Assembly: GCA_023442215.1 (NCBI GenBank)
Contig: JAEZMP010000243.1
Coordinates: forward strand, 1-23,688
Direction of reading: 5' to 3'
Length of the DNA: 23,688 bases
DNA from: Pseudomonadota bacterium
GTDB lineage: Bacteria; Pseudomonadota; Alphaproteobacteria; Rhizobiales; Segnochrobactraceae
Part shown: piece by piece, positions 7,340 through 15,200 of the stretch
How the letters are laid out: each line of letters opens with the position of its first letter
How positions within the stretch are numbered: position 1 is the stretch's first letter
Notes under the pieces: model-generated
The model's database searches: none
Told to the model about the DNA's origin: nothing
The model's input: only the letters and a program-made list of their open reading frames with translations
Translations under genes and position numbers: made by a program

Positions 7340-8665
7340 ATGATCACTGGGTTCTGTTCGCGTGTTCGGCGCAATGTCGGCGCCGCAATGGGGATTCCGT
7401 CCATCGCACGGGGCCGCCACGCCGGGGCGATCCTGATCGCCGGGGCTGCGCTCTGCTCGCAGGCCGGAACGGCGCTCGCCGCCGGCCTGCCGGACGAACC
7501 GTCGGCCGCCGAGCCGATTTCCTACGTGCGGGCCTGCGACGCGCAGGGCAAGGGTTACTTCCTCGTGCCCGGCACCGACACGTGCATGCGCATCGACGGC
7601 CTCGTCTATTACGAATTCTGGGTCTACGGCAGCAACCGGGCCTCGGGCCAGCCCGGCTGGTACAGCCCGAACAGGGACGGCGTCGCCAGCTACACCCGCG
7701 GCGATATCAAGTTTCATACCGCGACGCCGACCGAAGAAGGCATGATCACCACCTTCACCGAGTTGCGCATGAGCCTGCAGTCGAACGGCCCCAAGCCGGA
7801 GCCGACCTACTACACGCTCTATCACGCGGTGATGACGTGGAACGGCATCACGGCCGGGCGCACGCAGTCGATGTTCGACTACTTCACCGGCTCGACCTAC
7901 GCATCGCTGTACGAGCCCGCATGGTCGGATACGAAGACCAACATGCTGGCCTACACCTACAGCTTCGGCAACAGCGGGCTGTCGGTCACCGGTTCCATCG
8001 AGGATAACGCCGCACGACAGGTCGGCATCATCGACGGACCGGGGTTCAATCTCGGCACTGCCAACGGCTATGCCGGCATGCGCACACCGGATCTCGTCGG
8101 CCAGGTGAACCTGTCGCAGAGCTGGGGCGGGTTCCAGTGGTCGATCGCCAGCCACCAGGTGAATACCTACCAGAACGCCGGCATCGGCTACGACAAGAGC
8201 GCGCTGGGCTGGGCGACCGCCGGCGGCGTCACGGTCAACCTGCCGTTCCTCGGCGACGGCGACTCGCTCGTCGTCCAGGCCGCCTACGGCTACGGCGCGC
8301 TGAACTATGTCGCCACCGACCCGATCGGCGGACTTCTCCTCCGCAGCGGCGCGGATGCGGCCATCGTCGTCAATCCGAACGGCACGAAGCGGCTCGATCT
8401 CTCCCGTGCATGGTCCGTCAGCGGTGGCATCACCCACAACTGGTCGCCGCAATGGCAGACCAACATCAACGCCTCCTATCTCGACGTGAACCAGCTCGGC
8501 CGGTTCTATGATTTCTCGAACATCGACGTTCAGGTCGAGCACGTCTTCATGCCGCTCGCCAACCTCCAGATCGGCGTTGAAGTCGAATACAAGAACATTC
8601 AGCCGACGATTGGCTCGACCGGCAACGCGCTGGTCGGACTGCTTCACATCGAGCGCGATTTCTGA
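7340..8665 (+). CDS. Outer-membrane porin, alphaproteobacterial Por_2 family
   Basis: A precursor of about 440 residues for a trimeric general-diffusion beta-barrel porin of the outer membrane. The family signature is YVRACDAQGKGYFLVPGTDTCMRIDG just after the signal peptide; further on are many alternating hydrophobic strands rich in Tyr/Trp/Gly and a C-terminus ending in aromatic Phe (LLHIERDF), as expected for Bam-dependent insertion. The signal peptide runs from ATG 7388 (MGIPSIARGRHAGAILIAGAALCSQAGTALA with cleavage after ALA). ATG at 7340 has AGG six bases upstream but gives an unusually long N-region; 7388 gives a classic signal peptide without a ribosome-binding site, so the true start may be 7388. 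A strong terminator follows. Substrate selectivity cannot be inferred. Confidence 0.92.
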   Translation: MITGFCSRVRRNVGAAMGIPSIARGRHAGAILIAGAALCSQAGTALAAGLPDEPSAAEPISYVRACDAQGKGYFLVPGTDTCMRIDGLVYYEFWVYGSNRASGQPGWYSPNRDGVASYTRGDIKFHTATPTEEGMITTFTELRMSLQSNGPKPEPTYYTLYHAVMTWNGITAGRTQSMFDYFTGSTYASLYEPAWSDTKTNMLAYTYSFGNSGLSVTGSIEDNAARQVGIIDGPGFNLGTANGYAGMRTPDLVGQVNLSQSWGGFQWSIASHQVNTYQNAGIGYDKSALGWATAGGVTVNLPFLGDGDSLVVQAAYGYGALNYVATDPIGGLLLRSGADAAIVVNPNGTKRLDLSRAWSVSGGITHNWSPQWQTNINASYLDVNQLGRFYDFSNIDVQVEHVFMPLANLQIGVEVEYKNIQPTIGSTGNALVGLLHIERDF

Positions 8666-8698
8666 GCGCCACAGCCTAATCCCGTGCGATGTTCGTGG

Positions 8699-8730
8699 AA
8701 GCGCGGCCCATGCGGCCGCGTTTTTCTTTT
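8699..8730 (+). terminator. Rho-independent terminator of the porin gene
   Basis: A perfect 7-bp stem CGCGGCC (8702-8708) / GGCCGCG (8714-8720) with loop CATGC is followed at once by TTTTTCTTTT. It begins about 35 bases after the porin stop. This is the cleanest intrinsic terminator in the window. Confidence 0.9.
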
Positions 8731-8911
8731 CCGCGGCGCCCAGTTCCGCCGCCCCCCGCGAGCCTGCCGAGATTGCCGCATCGCAGGCGATTCCATCTGT
8801 GGGAGAATCCTTTAAGCTCCACACCGACGCGCCGGTGACGGGCGCCGGCCCGGCGGAGAGCCGCCGCGGCAGCCGGCCGGCGCGGCTTTCAGCTGGCTTG
8901 CGAGTTTTCCC

Positions 8912-10279
8912 ATGAACGACGAAGTCCCCGGTTCCGCCGCCGAATGCGTGGAATGGCTGCGCGCGCGCCGCATCGACGAGGTCGAGTGCATCATTCCGGA
9001 CATGAACGGCATGATGCGCGGCAAGATCGTGCCGCGAGAGGATTTCATCCGCGCCCTGTCCTCATCCGGCCTGCGGCTGCCGGAACACGTGCTGATCCAG
9101 GCTGTCACCGGCGACACCGTGCCCCACACGGCGGTCGCCGCCGAAATCGACCAGGACATCCGCACCGTGCCCGATGTCGGCACCATCCGCATCGTGCCGT
9201 GGTATCAGGACCCGACCGCGCAGGTGATCTGCGACTGCGTCTTCAACGACGGCACCGCGGTCGATTACGCGCCCCGTTCGGTGCTGCGCACGGTGATCGA
9301 CGCCTATGCGGAGCGCGGCCTTAAGCCGATCATCGCGCCCGAACTCGAATTCTATCTGGTCGCCCGTTCCACCGATCACGATCTGCCGCTGACGGCGCCG
9401 ATGGGCTCCTCCGGCCGGCCGGAATCGGGTCGGCAGGCCTACGGCATCGAGGCCGCCAACGAGTTCGATCCGGTGGTGGAGGACATCTACGCCTTCGCCG
9501 CCGCCTCGCGCATCGAGATCGGCACCATGGCGCACGAAGCCGGGCCGGCGCAGCTTGAAATGAACTTCCGCCACGGCGACCCGATGGAACTCGCCGACCA
9601 GGCGTTCCTGTTCAAGCGCACCGTTCGTCAGGCAGCGGTGCGCCACCAGATGTTCGCCACCTTCATGGCCCAGCCTCACGTCAACGAGCCGGGCTCGGCC
9701 ATGCACATCCACCAGTCGATCGTCAGCAGCACCGACGGGAAGAACATCTTCGTCCACGCAGACGGCAGCGACGCCCCCGCCCTGCTGCACTATATCTCCG
9801 GGCTCCAGCGCCATGTGCCGACGACGATGCCGCTGTTCTGCCCGAACGTGAACTCCTACCGGCGCATCCGCCTCGAATCGGACGCGCCGATCAACGTTCA
9901 CTGGGGCCGCGACAACCGCACCTGCGGGCTGCGCGTGCCGGATTCCGCGCCGGAGGCCCGCCGGATCGAGAACCGCGTGGTGGGCGCCGATTCCAACCCC
10001 TATCTCGCCATCGCCGCCACCCTCGCCTGCGGCCTGCTCGGGCTGGAGGAAGGCATCCGCCCCGAGCCGGTGGTGACGATCGACGCCCACACCCTGCCGT
10101 TCTCGCTGCCGCGCCACCTGCACGACGGGCTTCTGATGTTCGCGCGGGCCGACAAGATCCGCCGCATCCTCGGCGACCGCTTCGTCGATGCCTTCGTCGA
10201 GGTCAAGAATCTCGAATGGCAGCTCTACAACCGGGTGATTTCGAGCTGGGAGCGGGAATATCTGCTGCTGAACGTCTGA
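8912..10279 (+). CDS. Glutamine synthetase family protein, gamma-glutamylpolyamine synthetase (PuuA) type
   Basis: A 455-residue ATP-dependent ligase of the glutamine-synthetase fold. The beta-grasp domain covers about residues 1-115 (DMNGMMRGKIVPREDF). The catalytic domain carries the metal and substrate motifs PELEFYL near 142, EAGPAQLEMNF near 210, GSAMHIHQS near 263, NVNSYRR near 311, NRTCGLRVP near 334 and RIENRVVGADSNPYLAIAA near 350. The spacing and wording match E. coli PuuA (gamma-glutamylputrescine synthetase) and related paralogues better than the nitrogen-assimilation enzyme GlnA. The likely reaction is joining glutamate to an amine with ATP; which amine is unknown. No puu-type oxidase or hydrolase genes are adjacent, so it appears monocistronic. 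ATG 8912 has only a weak GAG eight bases upstream. Confidence 0.88.
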   Translation: MNDEVPGSAAECVEWLRARRIDEVECIIPDMNGMMRGKIVPREDFIRALSSSGLRLPEHVLIQAVTGDTVPHTAVAAEIDQDIRTVPDVGTIRIVPWYQDPTAQVICDCVFNDGTAVDYAPRSVLRTVIDAYAERGLKPIIAPELEFYLVARSTDHDLPLTAPMGSSGRPESGRQAYGIEAANEFDPVVEDIYAFAAASRIEIGTMAHEAGPAQLEMNFRHGDPMELADQAFLFKRTVRQAAVRHQMFATFMAQPHVNEPGSAMHIHQSIVSSTDGKNIFVHADGSDAPALLHYISGLQRHVPTTMPLFCPNVNSYRRIRLESDAPINVHWGRDNRTCGLRVPDSAPEARRIENRVVGADSNPYLAIAATLACGLLGLEEGIRPEPVVTIDAHTLPFSLPRHLHDGLLMFARADKIRRILGDRFVDAFVEVKNLEWQLYNRVISSWEREYLLLNV

Positions 10280-10436
10280 GCCGCCTTGGGTCCTGGGACG
10301 GCCTCCCGGCTGCGTGATCCGCCGCCGGGAGGAGCCCCGATCCGAGCGGACGCGAAGCGCGAACCGATCCGAGACTGGATTTGATCCAAGACTGGAACGC
10401 ATCCCGGAGAAGACGAGCGGGGCGCCAGAAACGACA

Positions 10437-10456
10437 AAGCCGCCTTTCGGCGGCTT
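10437..10456 (-). terminator. Terminator hairpin downstream of tRNA-Ala
   Basis: AAGCCGCC (10437-10444) and GGCGGCTT (10449-10456) form an 8-bp perfect stem. On the minus strand the loop is the stable GAAA tetraloop and the stem is followed by TTTGTCGTTTC, which fits an intrinsic terminator 27 bases after the tRNA-Ala 3' end. It lies 158 bases past the plus-strand ligase stop and could act in both directions. Confidence 0.7.
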
Positions 10457-10482
10457 CGGTTCAGGCCAGATCAAGGAAGAAA

Positions 10483-10558
<76 letters not shown>

Positions 10559-10668
10559 ACACTGGCCGTCTCCTTGGCTTTCCACCACGTCCGCAAGCCT
10601 TCTGAGACCTGCTGCCGTGGCTCGTCCGATCTGCTTTGGGAGACCGTCGCCGCCGAGACGAGGCGGAA

Positions 10669-10696
10669 CTTATGCGCAGACCGTTTGGGAATCAAG
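10669..10696 (-). promoter_or_regulatory. Possible promoter upstream of tRNA-Ala
   Basis: On the minus strand CTTGAT (10691-10696) and CATAAG (10669-10674) are separated by 16 bases, a fair match to an alphaproteobacterial sigma-70-type promoter. It is about 110 bases from the tRNA, so the leader would be long. A closer alternative was not found. Confidence 0.3.
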
Positions 10697-10782
10697 AGGG
10701 CGAAGCGCGATTTCTGATCTTCGCCGACAAATCGTGATTTTCGTTCGATTCCAGTGGGTTACGACATGGCCTCGCAGAGCCT

Positions 10783-10815
10783 CCGCCTGTGGAGAACGCG
10801 GTCTTCCACAGGCGG
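10783..10815. repeat. 11-bp perfect inverted repeat downstream of purU
   Basis: CCGCCTGTGGA (10783-10793) and TCCACAGGCGG (10805-10815) are exact complements with an 11-base loop. The structure starts 17 bases past the purU stop on the minus strand and has no T-tract on either side, so it may be a U-less terminator or an mRNA-stabilising 3' hairpin. Confidence 0.6.
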
Positions 10816-10832
10816 ATGCCTGTCGCGGGGCT

Positions 10833-11777
10833 TCAGTCCGCGAACACCACGGTCCGCTTGCCGTTCATCAGCACCCGGTCTTCCAGATGCCAAGCGATGG
10901 CGCGGGCGAGCACGCGGCGCTCGATGTCGCGGCCCTTGCGCACCAGGTCCTCCGGCGTCGCGTGGTGGGAGACGCGCTCGACGTCCTGCTCGATGATCGG
11001 GCCTTCGTCGAGGTCCGAGGTGACGTAGTGCGCCGTGGCGCCGATCAGCTTCACGCCGCGCTCGAAGGCCTGGTGATAGGGCTTGGCGCCCTTGAAGCCC
11101 GGCAGGAAGGAATGGTGGATGTTGATGCAGCGGCCGGCGAGCTTGGCGGCGAGGCCGTCGGACAGCACCTGCATGTAGCGCGCGAGCACGACGAGTTCGG
11201 CCCGGCTCTCCTGCACGATCTGCCAGATGCGGGCCTCCTGCTCCATCTTGGTCTGCCGCGTCACCGGCAGGTGGTGGAACGGGATGCCGTCGAGATCGAG
11301 ATGGGCATAGGTCTCGCGCGAATGGTTGGAGACGATGCCGGCGATATCCATCGGGATCTCGCCGATGCGCCAGCGATAGACGAGATCCGCGAGGCAGTGG
11401 TCGGACTTAGAGGCGAGCAGCAGCACGCGGCGCCGCTCGAACCGCGAGCGCAGCGACCATTCCATGGCGAAGCGCCCGGCGAGCGCGGCGAAGCCCTCTT
11501 TCAGCGCGTCGAGCGCGACGCCCTCGCCGACCGGATTGACCACGACCCGCATGAAGAACCGGCCGGTCTCGCGGTCGTCGTACTGGTTGGCGTCCAGGAT
11601 GTTGCAGCGGCTCTCGAACAGGTAGGTCGAGACCGCCGCCACGATGCCCGGGCGATTGGCGCAGGACAGCGTCAGGATATATTGCGCCTCCGGCGCGGAC
11701 CCGCGGTCCGGCGGCGGCAGATCGGCCCCGACAGGCGCCACGGAATGCCCCGGCCGGTCCTCAACTCTGGTCGTCAT
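10833..11777 (-). CDS. purU: Formyltetrahydrofolate deformylase
   Basis: A 314-residue protein that hydrolyses 10-formyltetrahydrofolate to formate and tetrahydrofolate, balancing the one-carbon pool and supplying formate for PurT-type purine synthesis. An N-terminal ACT domain (about residues 32-105: YILTLSCANRPGIVAAVSTYL...GRFFMRVVV) is followed by a formyltransferase-fold catalytic domain (about 115-300). Catalytic signature residues are visible: IVSNH near 149, INIHHSFLPGFKGA near 220 and TSDLDEGPIIEQDV near 250. The first 30 residues are a Pro/Gly-rich extension beyond the usual start, so a later start is possible, but the ATG at 11777 is the only methionine ahead of the ACT domain. It is transcribed after, and separately from, the tviB-like gene (68-base gap). 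Confidence 0.94.
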   Translation of the reverse strand: MTTRVEDRPGHSVAPVGADLPPPDRGSAPEAQYILTLSCANRPGIVAAVSTYLFESRCNILDANQYDDRETGRFFMRVVVNPVGEGVALDALKEGFAALAGRFAMEWSLRSRFERRRVLLLASKSDHCLADLVYRWRIGEIPMDIAGIVSNHSRETYAHLDLDGIPFHHLPVTRQTKMEQEARIWQIVQESRAELVVLARYMQVLSDGLAAKLAGRCINIHHSFLPGFKGAKPYHQAFERGVKLIGATAHYVTSDLDEGPIIEQDVERVSHHATPEDLVRKGRDIERRVLARAIAWHLEDRVLMNGKRTVVFAD

Positions 11778-11845
11778 GATCGTCTTCGAACCTCAGCACG
11801 CGTCCGCCGCGGGGCATGTCGCCGTCGCGGCACATCGGGGGTCAG

Positions 11846-13129
11846 CTATAGCCGAATCACGTCGCCGTGGTCCCGCCCGACGACATATTTCACGTCGAAG
11901 ATCACGCGGTCGGGCCGCGTGAGCGCGGCGATGCCCTCGTAGCCCATCTCGCGGAACGCCTCGTGGGCGACCGCGACCACCACGGCGTCGTAGTGGCCCG
12001 GCGCGGGCGCGGCGATCGGCGTCACGCCATATTCGTGCGCGGCCGCGACCGGGTCCGCCCAGGGATCGTGGACATCCACGGCGGCGCCGAAGGCCTCCAG
12101 CTCGCGGATGATGTCGATCACCCGGCTGTTGCGCAGATCCGGGCAGTTTTCCTTGAACGTCAGCCCCATCACCAGGATGCGCGCGCCCGCCACCTGGATG
12201 CGCCGCCGCAGCATCGCCTTGACGAGTTCGCCGGCCACATAGGCGCCCATGCCGTCGTTGATGCGCCGCCCGGCGAGGATGATCTCCGGATGGTAGCCGA
12301 CCGACTGCGCCTTGTGCGTCAGGTAATAGGGATCGACCCCGATGCAGTGGCCGCCGACGAGGCCGGGCCGGAACGGCAGGAAGTTCCACTTCGTGCCCGC
12401 CGCCTTCAGCACGTCCTCGGTGTCGATGCCGAGATGGCTGAAGATGATCGCGAGCTCGTTGACAAGGGCGATATTGAGATCGCGCTGGGTGTTCTCGATC
12501 ACCTTGGCCGCCTCGGCGACGCGGATCGAGGGCGCGCGGTGGGTGCCCGCCGGCACGACGGAGCCATAGAGCGCATCGACGAACGCGGCGGCCTCCGGCG
12601 TCGAGCCGGAGGTGACCTTGATCACCGTCTCGAGCCGGCGCGCGCGGTCGCCCGGGTTGATACGCTCCGGACTGTAGCCGGCAAAGAAATCGCGGTTGAA
12701 GACGAGGCCGGACACGCGCTCGATCACGGGCACGCAGTCCTCTTCGGTCGCGCCGGGATAGACGGTCGATTCGAACACCACCACCGCGCCCGGCCGGATG
12801 ACGCGGCCGACGGTCTCGCTCGCCGCGATCAGGAACGACAGGTCGGGGCGCTTGTGGCGGTCGACCGGCGTCGGGACGGTGACGATGAACACGTCGCTGC
12901 CGGCGAGATCGGCCGGGTCGGCCGTGAGGGTCAGGCGGTCGGCAGCGGCGAGCGTGGCCGCGTCCACCTCCAGCGTGCGATCACGGCTGGCCGCGAGTTC
13001 GCCGACCCGGGCCGCATCGCGGTCGAACCCGACCGTTTCGTAGCGGCGGCCGAACGCCACCGCGAGCGGCAGGCCGACATAGCCGAGGCCGATGAGGCCG
13101 ACACGGGTGGCAGGCGTAAGATCGAGCAT
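11846..13129 (-). CDS. tviB: TviB-type nucleotide-sugar dehydrogenase (UDP-N-acetylhexosamine 6-dehydrogenase)
   Basis: A 427-residue NAD-dependent dehydrogenase with three domains: an N-terminal NAD-binding Rossmann fold (VGLIGLGYVGLPLA, residues 9-22), a central dimerisation helix (KVIENTQRDLNIALVNELAIIF near 210) and a C-terminal UDP-binding domain. The catalytic cysteine lies in GGHCIGVDPYY near residue 262; ESTVYPGATEE and SPERINPGD are also conserved. The sequence follows Salmonella TviB and Pseudomonas WbpO closely, including VDVHDPWAD and the ending VIFDVKYV, so the product should be a UDP-N-acetylhexosaminuronic acid for a surface polysaccharide. No glycosyltransferase or epimerase is next to it; the flanking genes are unrelated housekeeping genes. 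Confidence 0.92.
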   Translation of the reverse strand: MLDLTPATRVGLIGLGYVGLPLAVAFGRRYETVGFDRDAARVGELAASRDRTLEVDAATLAAADRLTLTADPADLAGSDVFIVTVPTPVDRHKRPDLSFLIAASETVGRVIRPGAVVVFESTVYPGATEEDCVPVIERVSGLVFNRDFFAGYSPERINPGDRARRLETVIKVTSGSTPEAAAFVDALYGSVVPAGTHRAPSIRVAEAAKVIENTQRDLNIALVNELAIIFSHLGIDTEDVLKAAGTKWNFLPFRPGLVGGHCIGVDPYYLTHKAQSVGYHPEIILAGRRINDGMGAYVAGELVKAMLRRRIQVAGARILVMGLTFKENCPDLRNSRVIDIIRELEAFGAAVDVHDPWADPVAAAHEYGVTPIAAPAPGHYDAVVVAVAHEAFREMGYEGIAALTRPDRVIFDVKYVVGRDHGDVIRL

Positions 13130-13187
13130 CGCGGTTCCGGCCTCCGTCAGGCCCCTGCCGGTTTCGGTCGGCGCGGCCTCGAAGCGA

Positions 13188-13201
13188 ATGCTCTAGAGCA
13201 T
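13188..13201. promoter_or_regulatory. 14-bp perfect palindrome upstream of the tviB-like gene
   Basis: ATGCTCTAGAGCAT is a perfect palindrome about 60 bases upstream of the tviB-like start, in the spacer to the yegD-like gene. It could be an operator for a dimeric regulator. Its half-site resembles the TAGAGCAT motif often seen in Rhizobiales intergenic repeats, which I recall rather than can verify here. Confidence 0.4.
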
Positions 13202-13316
13202 ATTGCGCCCGGACCGAAGCGCCGCGAACGGGAGGGACGTGCTCAGGCGTCCGCATCCGGGGCTTTGTCCTGCCGTCCGGCGTGACGAACGCCGCTTTCA
13301 GATGCCGCCGCGCCGG

Positions 13317-14582
13317 TCAGCCGAAGCGTCGCGCGGCGTCGAGGGCGAGCCCGAGCCCGACCGCGCCGAAGCGGTCGCCGTCGACCGCGCGGGCGGCGGG
13401 CAGTTCCGCCAGAATCGCCCGGCGCACATGGGGAAGCCCGGTGGAGCCGCCGGTGAGGAAGACCGCGTCAACGTCCTTAGCCTGACAGCCGGCGGCGGCG
13501 AGACAGTCGCGGATGCGCGTGGCGATGCCGTCCGCTAGCACCTCGGTCGCCTCCTCGAACGCGTCGCGCCCGACGGTGGTCTCGAGCCCACGCTCGATGA
13601 GGCCGAGCGGGATGGTCGCGGTCGTGGCAGCTGAAAGCGCGATCTTGGCGTGTTCCACCACCATCAGGAGCCCGTGGCCGGCATGTTCCGTGAGGACGTG
13701 GGTGAGCCGGTCGATCAGCTCCGGCTGCATCGCCTGCCGGCGCACCTCGACGAGTTCGCGCAGGACGTGGGAGCCATAGAGGAAGTTGATGCGCGACCAC
13801 GTCGAGAGATCGAAATAATACCAGCTCGGCACATCGAGCCCGGCCTTCTTCAGGGGGGAGCGATAGCCGAGGAACGGCATCACCGCCGCCATGGAAAGCT
13901 TGTGGTCGAAATCGGTGCCGCCGATGCGCACGCCTTCGTTCGCCAGCACGTCCGCCGCCCGGTCCTCCAGGCGCGCCCGGTCCGGCCCGAGGCGGATCAG
14001 CGTGAAGTCGGAGGTGCCGCCGCCGATGTCGGCGACGAGCGCGAGTTCCTCGCCGGAAAGCGCGCGTTCATATTCCAGCGCCGCCGCCACCGGCTCGAAC
14101 TGGAAGGCGATGTCGCTGAAACCGACCGAACGGGCGATGTCGCCGAGCGCAGCCTCGGCGCGGCGGTTGCCGTCCGCATCGTCGGTGACGAACTGCACCG
14201 GCCGCCCCAGCACCACGCGGTCGAGGGAGCGGTCAAAATCGGCCTCGGCCCGGCGCCGCGTTTCGGCGAGGAACGAGGCGATCACCTCGCGGAAGCCGAC
14301 GCGGTTGCGGCCGATCTGGGTGGTCTCGTCGATGAGGGCGGTGCCGAGCACGGACTTCAGCGCCCGCATCAGGCGGCCGTCGATGCCCTCCAGATAGGCA
14401 TCCATCGCCGCCCGGCCGATGCGGGGACCGGTCTCGTTCGCCCGCACGCCATCGGCAAGGCCGAAGAAGGCGGCACTCGGCAGGGTGACGTGATCGCCTT
14501 CGAGCGCCGCGAGGCGCGGCAAGCCGCTCTCGACCACCCCGAGCGTGGTGTTCGAGGTGCCGAAATCCAGTCCGCAATGCAT
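13317..14582 (-). CDS. yegD: YegD-type Hsp70 family protein (DnaK-like ATPase without peptide-binding domain)
   Basis: A 421-residue actin/Hsp70-fold ATPase. Visible nucleotide-site motifs are the phosphate-1 loop LDFGTSNTTLGV (residues 4-15), the linker-like VVLGRPVQF near 140, FQFEPVAAALEYE near 175, phosphate-2 VADIGGGTSDFTLI near 198, and the adenosine motif VFLTGGSTGLPHVRRAI near 375. There is no C-terminal substrate-binding domain, as in E. coli YegD. ATG 14582 is chosen because it puts the phosphate-1 loop at the expected N-terminal position, with GAG eight bases upstream; the frame is open a further 38 codons upstream, but these residues (Pro/Arg/Ala-rich) have no counterpart in the family. 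Client and function are unknown. Confidence 0.9.
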   Translation of the reverse strand: MHCGLDFGTSNTTLGVVESGLPRLAALEGDHVTLPSAAFFGLADGVRANETGPRIGRAAMDAYLEGIDGRLMRALKSVLGTALIDETTQIGRNRVGFREVIASFLAETRRRAEADFDRSLDRVVLGRPVQFVTDDADGNRRAEAALGDIARSVGFSDIAFQFEPVAAALEYERALSGEELALVADIGGGTSDFTLIRLGPDRARLEDRAADVLANEGVRIGGTDFDHKLSMAAVMPFLGYRSPLKKAGLDVPSWYYFDLSTWSRINFLYGSHVLRELVEVRRQAMQPELIDRLTHVLTEHAGHGLLMVVEHAKIALSAATTATIPLGLIERGLETTVGRDAFEEATEVLADGIATRIRDCLAAAGCQAKDVDAVFLTGGSTGLPHVRRAILAELPAARAVDGDRFGAVGLGLALDAARRFG

Positions 14583-15023
14583 GATGCCGTCTCGTCCGTC
14601 GGCCGCACCCCGCCGCTCTGCGGCCGGCGGGTACGCGTAGGGAGCCCGGCGGGGCGCACGGGATAGCAGCGCCACCCCTGCCCCGGCAAGCCCCAAAGCC
14701 GCGCGGCGTCATCCGCCTGACGGTCATTCAGGCCGACGTGATGCAGGCCGACGTGATGCAGGCCGACGGGATGCAGGCCGACGGGATGCAGGCCGTTACA
14801 TTGAAGGACGACCGGATCGGCGACGGCCCAAACAGGCCGCGTCCGCGATTCCGGCGACGAGAGCCGCCGGCCGCAATCCGCCAGCCGGAAGCGCTCTGCG
14901 ATCTGATGGAAGCATCAGACCGGCAAGAAATCGCTCCAGCTCCAAAGGGCTGAGCTTATCCTCGCCGTTCAGATCGGTTCGATCCGAATGGATATGCTCT
15001 CACGACCGCTGGCCAGAGCCGCG
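14583..15023. other. 440-base region upstream of the yegD-like gene
   Basis: It holds the yegD 5' region, the 15-bp minisatellite (14731-14795), a hairpin TCTGATG-gaag-CATCAGA (14902-14919) and a minus-strand open segment with an EF-hand-like motif (14940-14975, see findings). No full gene with a credible start was recognised. No clear promoter for yegD was found. Confidence 0.5.
14731..14795. repeat. 15-bp minisatellite, 4.3 copies
   Basis: The unit ggccgacg(t/g)gatgca repeats four times (14731-14745, 14746-14760, 14761-14775, 14776-14790) plus a partial fifth, ggccg. The first two units carry T and the last two carry G at one position, which suggests stepwise duplication. The plus strand would encode MQAD(V/G) repeats, but the ORF has no ribosome-binding site and no similarity I recognise. 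The period is a multiple of three, so length changes would keep frame. Confidence 0.9.
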
Positions 15024-15200
15024 TCAGCGGCCGGCCTGTTCCTCGATGAGGGTTTCGGTCGCGACGATCGCCTGCTCGAGTTCGGCGATCTTCCGGATGA
15101 CGCTGTCCGACGGCATCATCTTCGCCCGTGCAGCCGAGAGGATCAGCTCCTTTTGAGCGTCCTTCAAACGTGCGGACAGTTCAACGAGTTCTTTATTCAT
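15024..15200 (-). CDS. Small hypothetical helical protein, 58 residues
   Basis: The minus-strand ORF reads MNKELVELSARLKDAQKELI, continues through LSAARAKMMPSDSVIRKIAEL and ends in a Glu-rich helix (EQAIVATETLIEEQAGR). Heptad-like spacing of Leu/Ile/Ala and many charged residues indicate two amphipathic, coiled-coil-prone helices joined by MMPSDS. Codon use is coding-like (third positions mostly G/C) although the neighbouring DNA is AT-richer. The ribosome-binding site is weak (GAAG about eight bases before ATG 15200). I do not recognise the family. It lies between the chorismate mutase gene and the yegD-like gene on the same strand, separated from the former by 373 structured bases. Confidence 0.6.
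   Translation of the reverse strand: MNKELVELSARLKDAQKELILSAARAKMMPSDSVIRKIAELEQAIVATETLIEEQAGR

Noticed and set aside
7256..8824. 522-codon minus-strand frame over the porin gene
   Set aside because: Antisense shadow; it also runs through the porin terminator and has no domain signature.
8885..8905. GG-N10-GC spacing suggesting a sigma-54 promoter before the PuuA-type gene
   Set aside because: The rest of the consensus is missing and the site is too close to the start codon.
14738..14953. 71-codon plus-strand frame with MQAD repeats
   Set aside because: The repeat is the minisatellite, the rest is Pro/Arg-rich, and no ribosome-binding site precedes the GTG.
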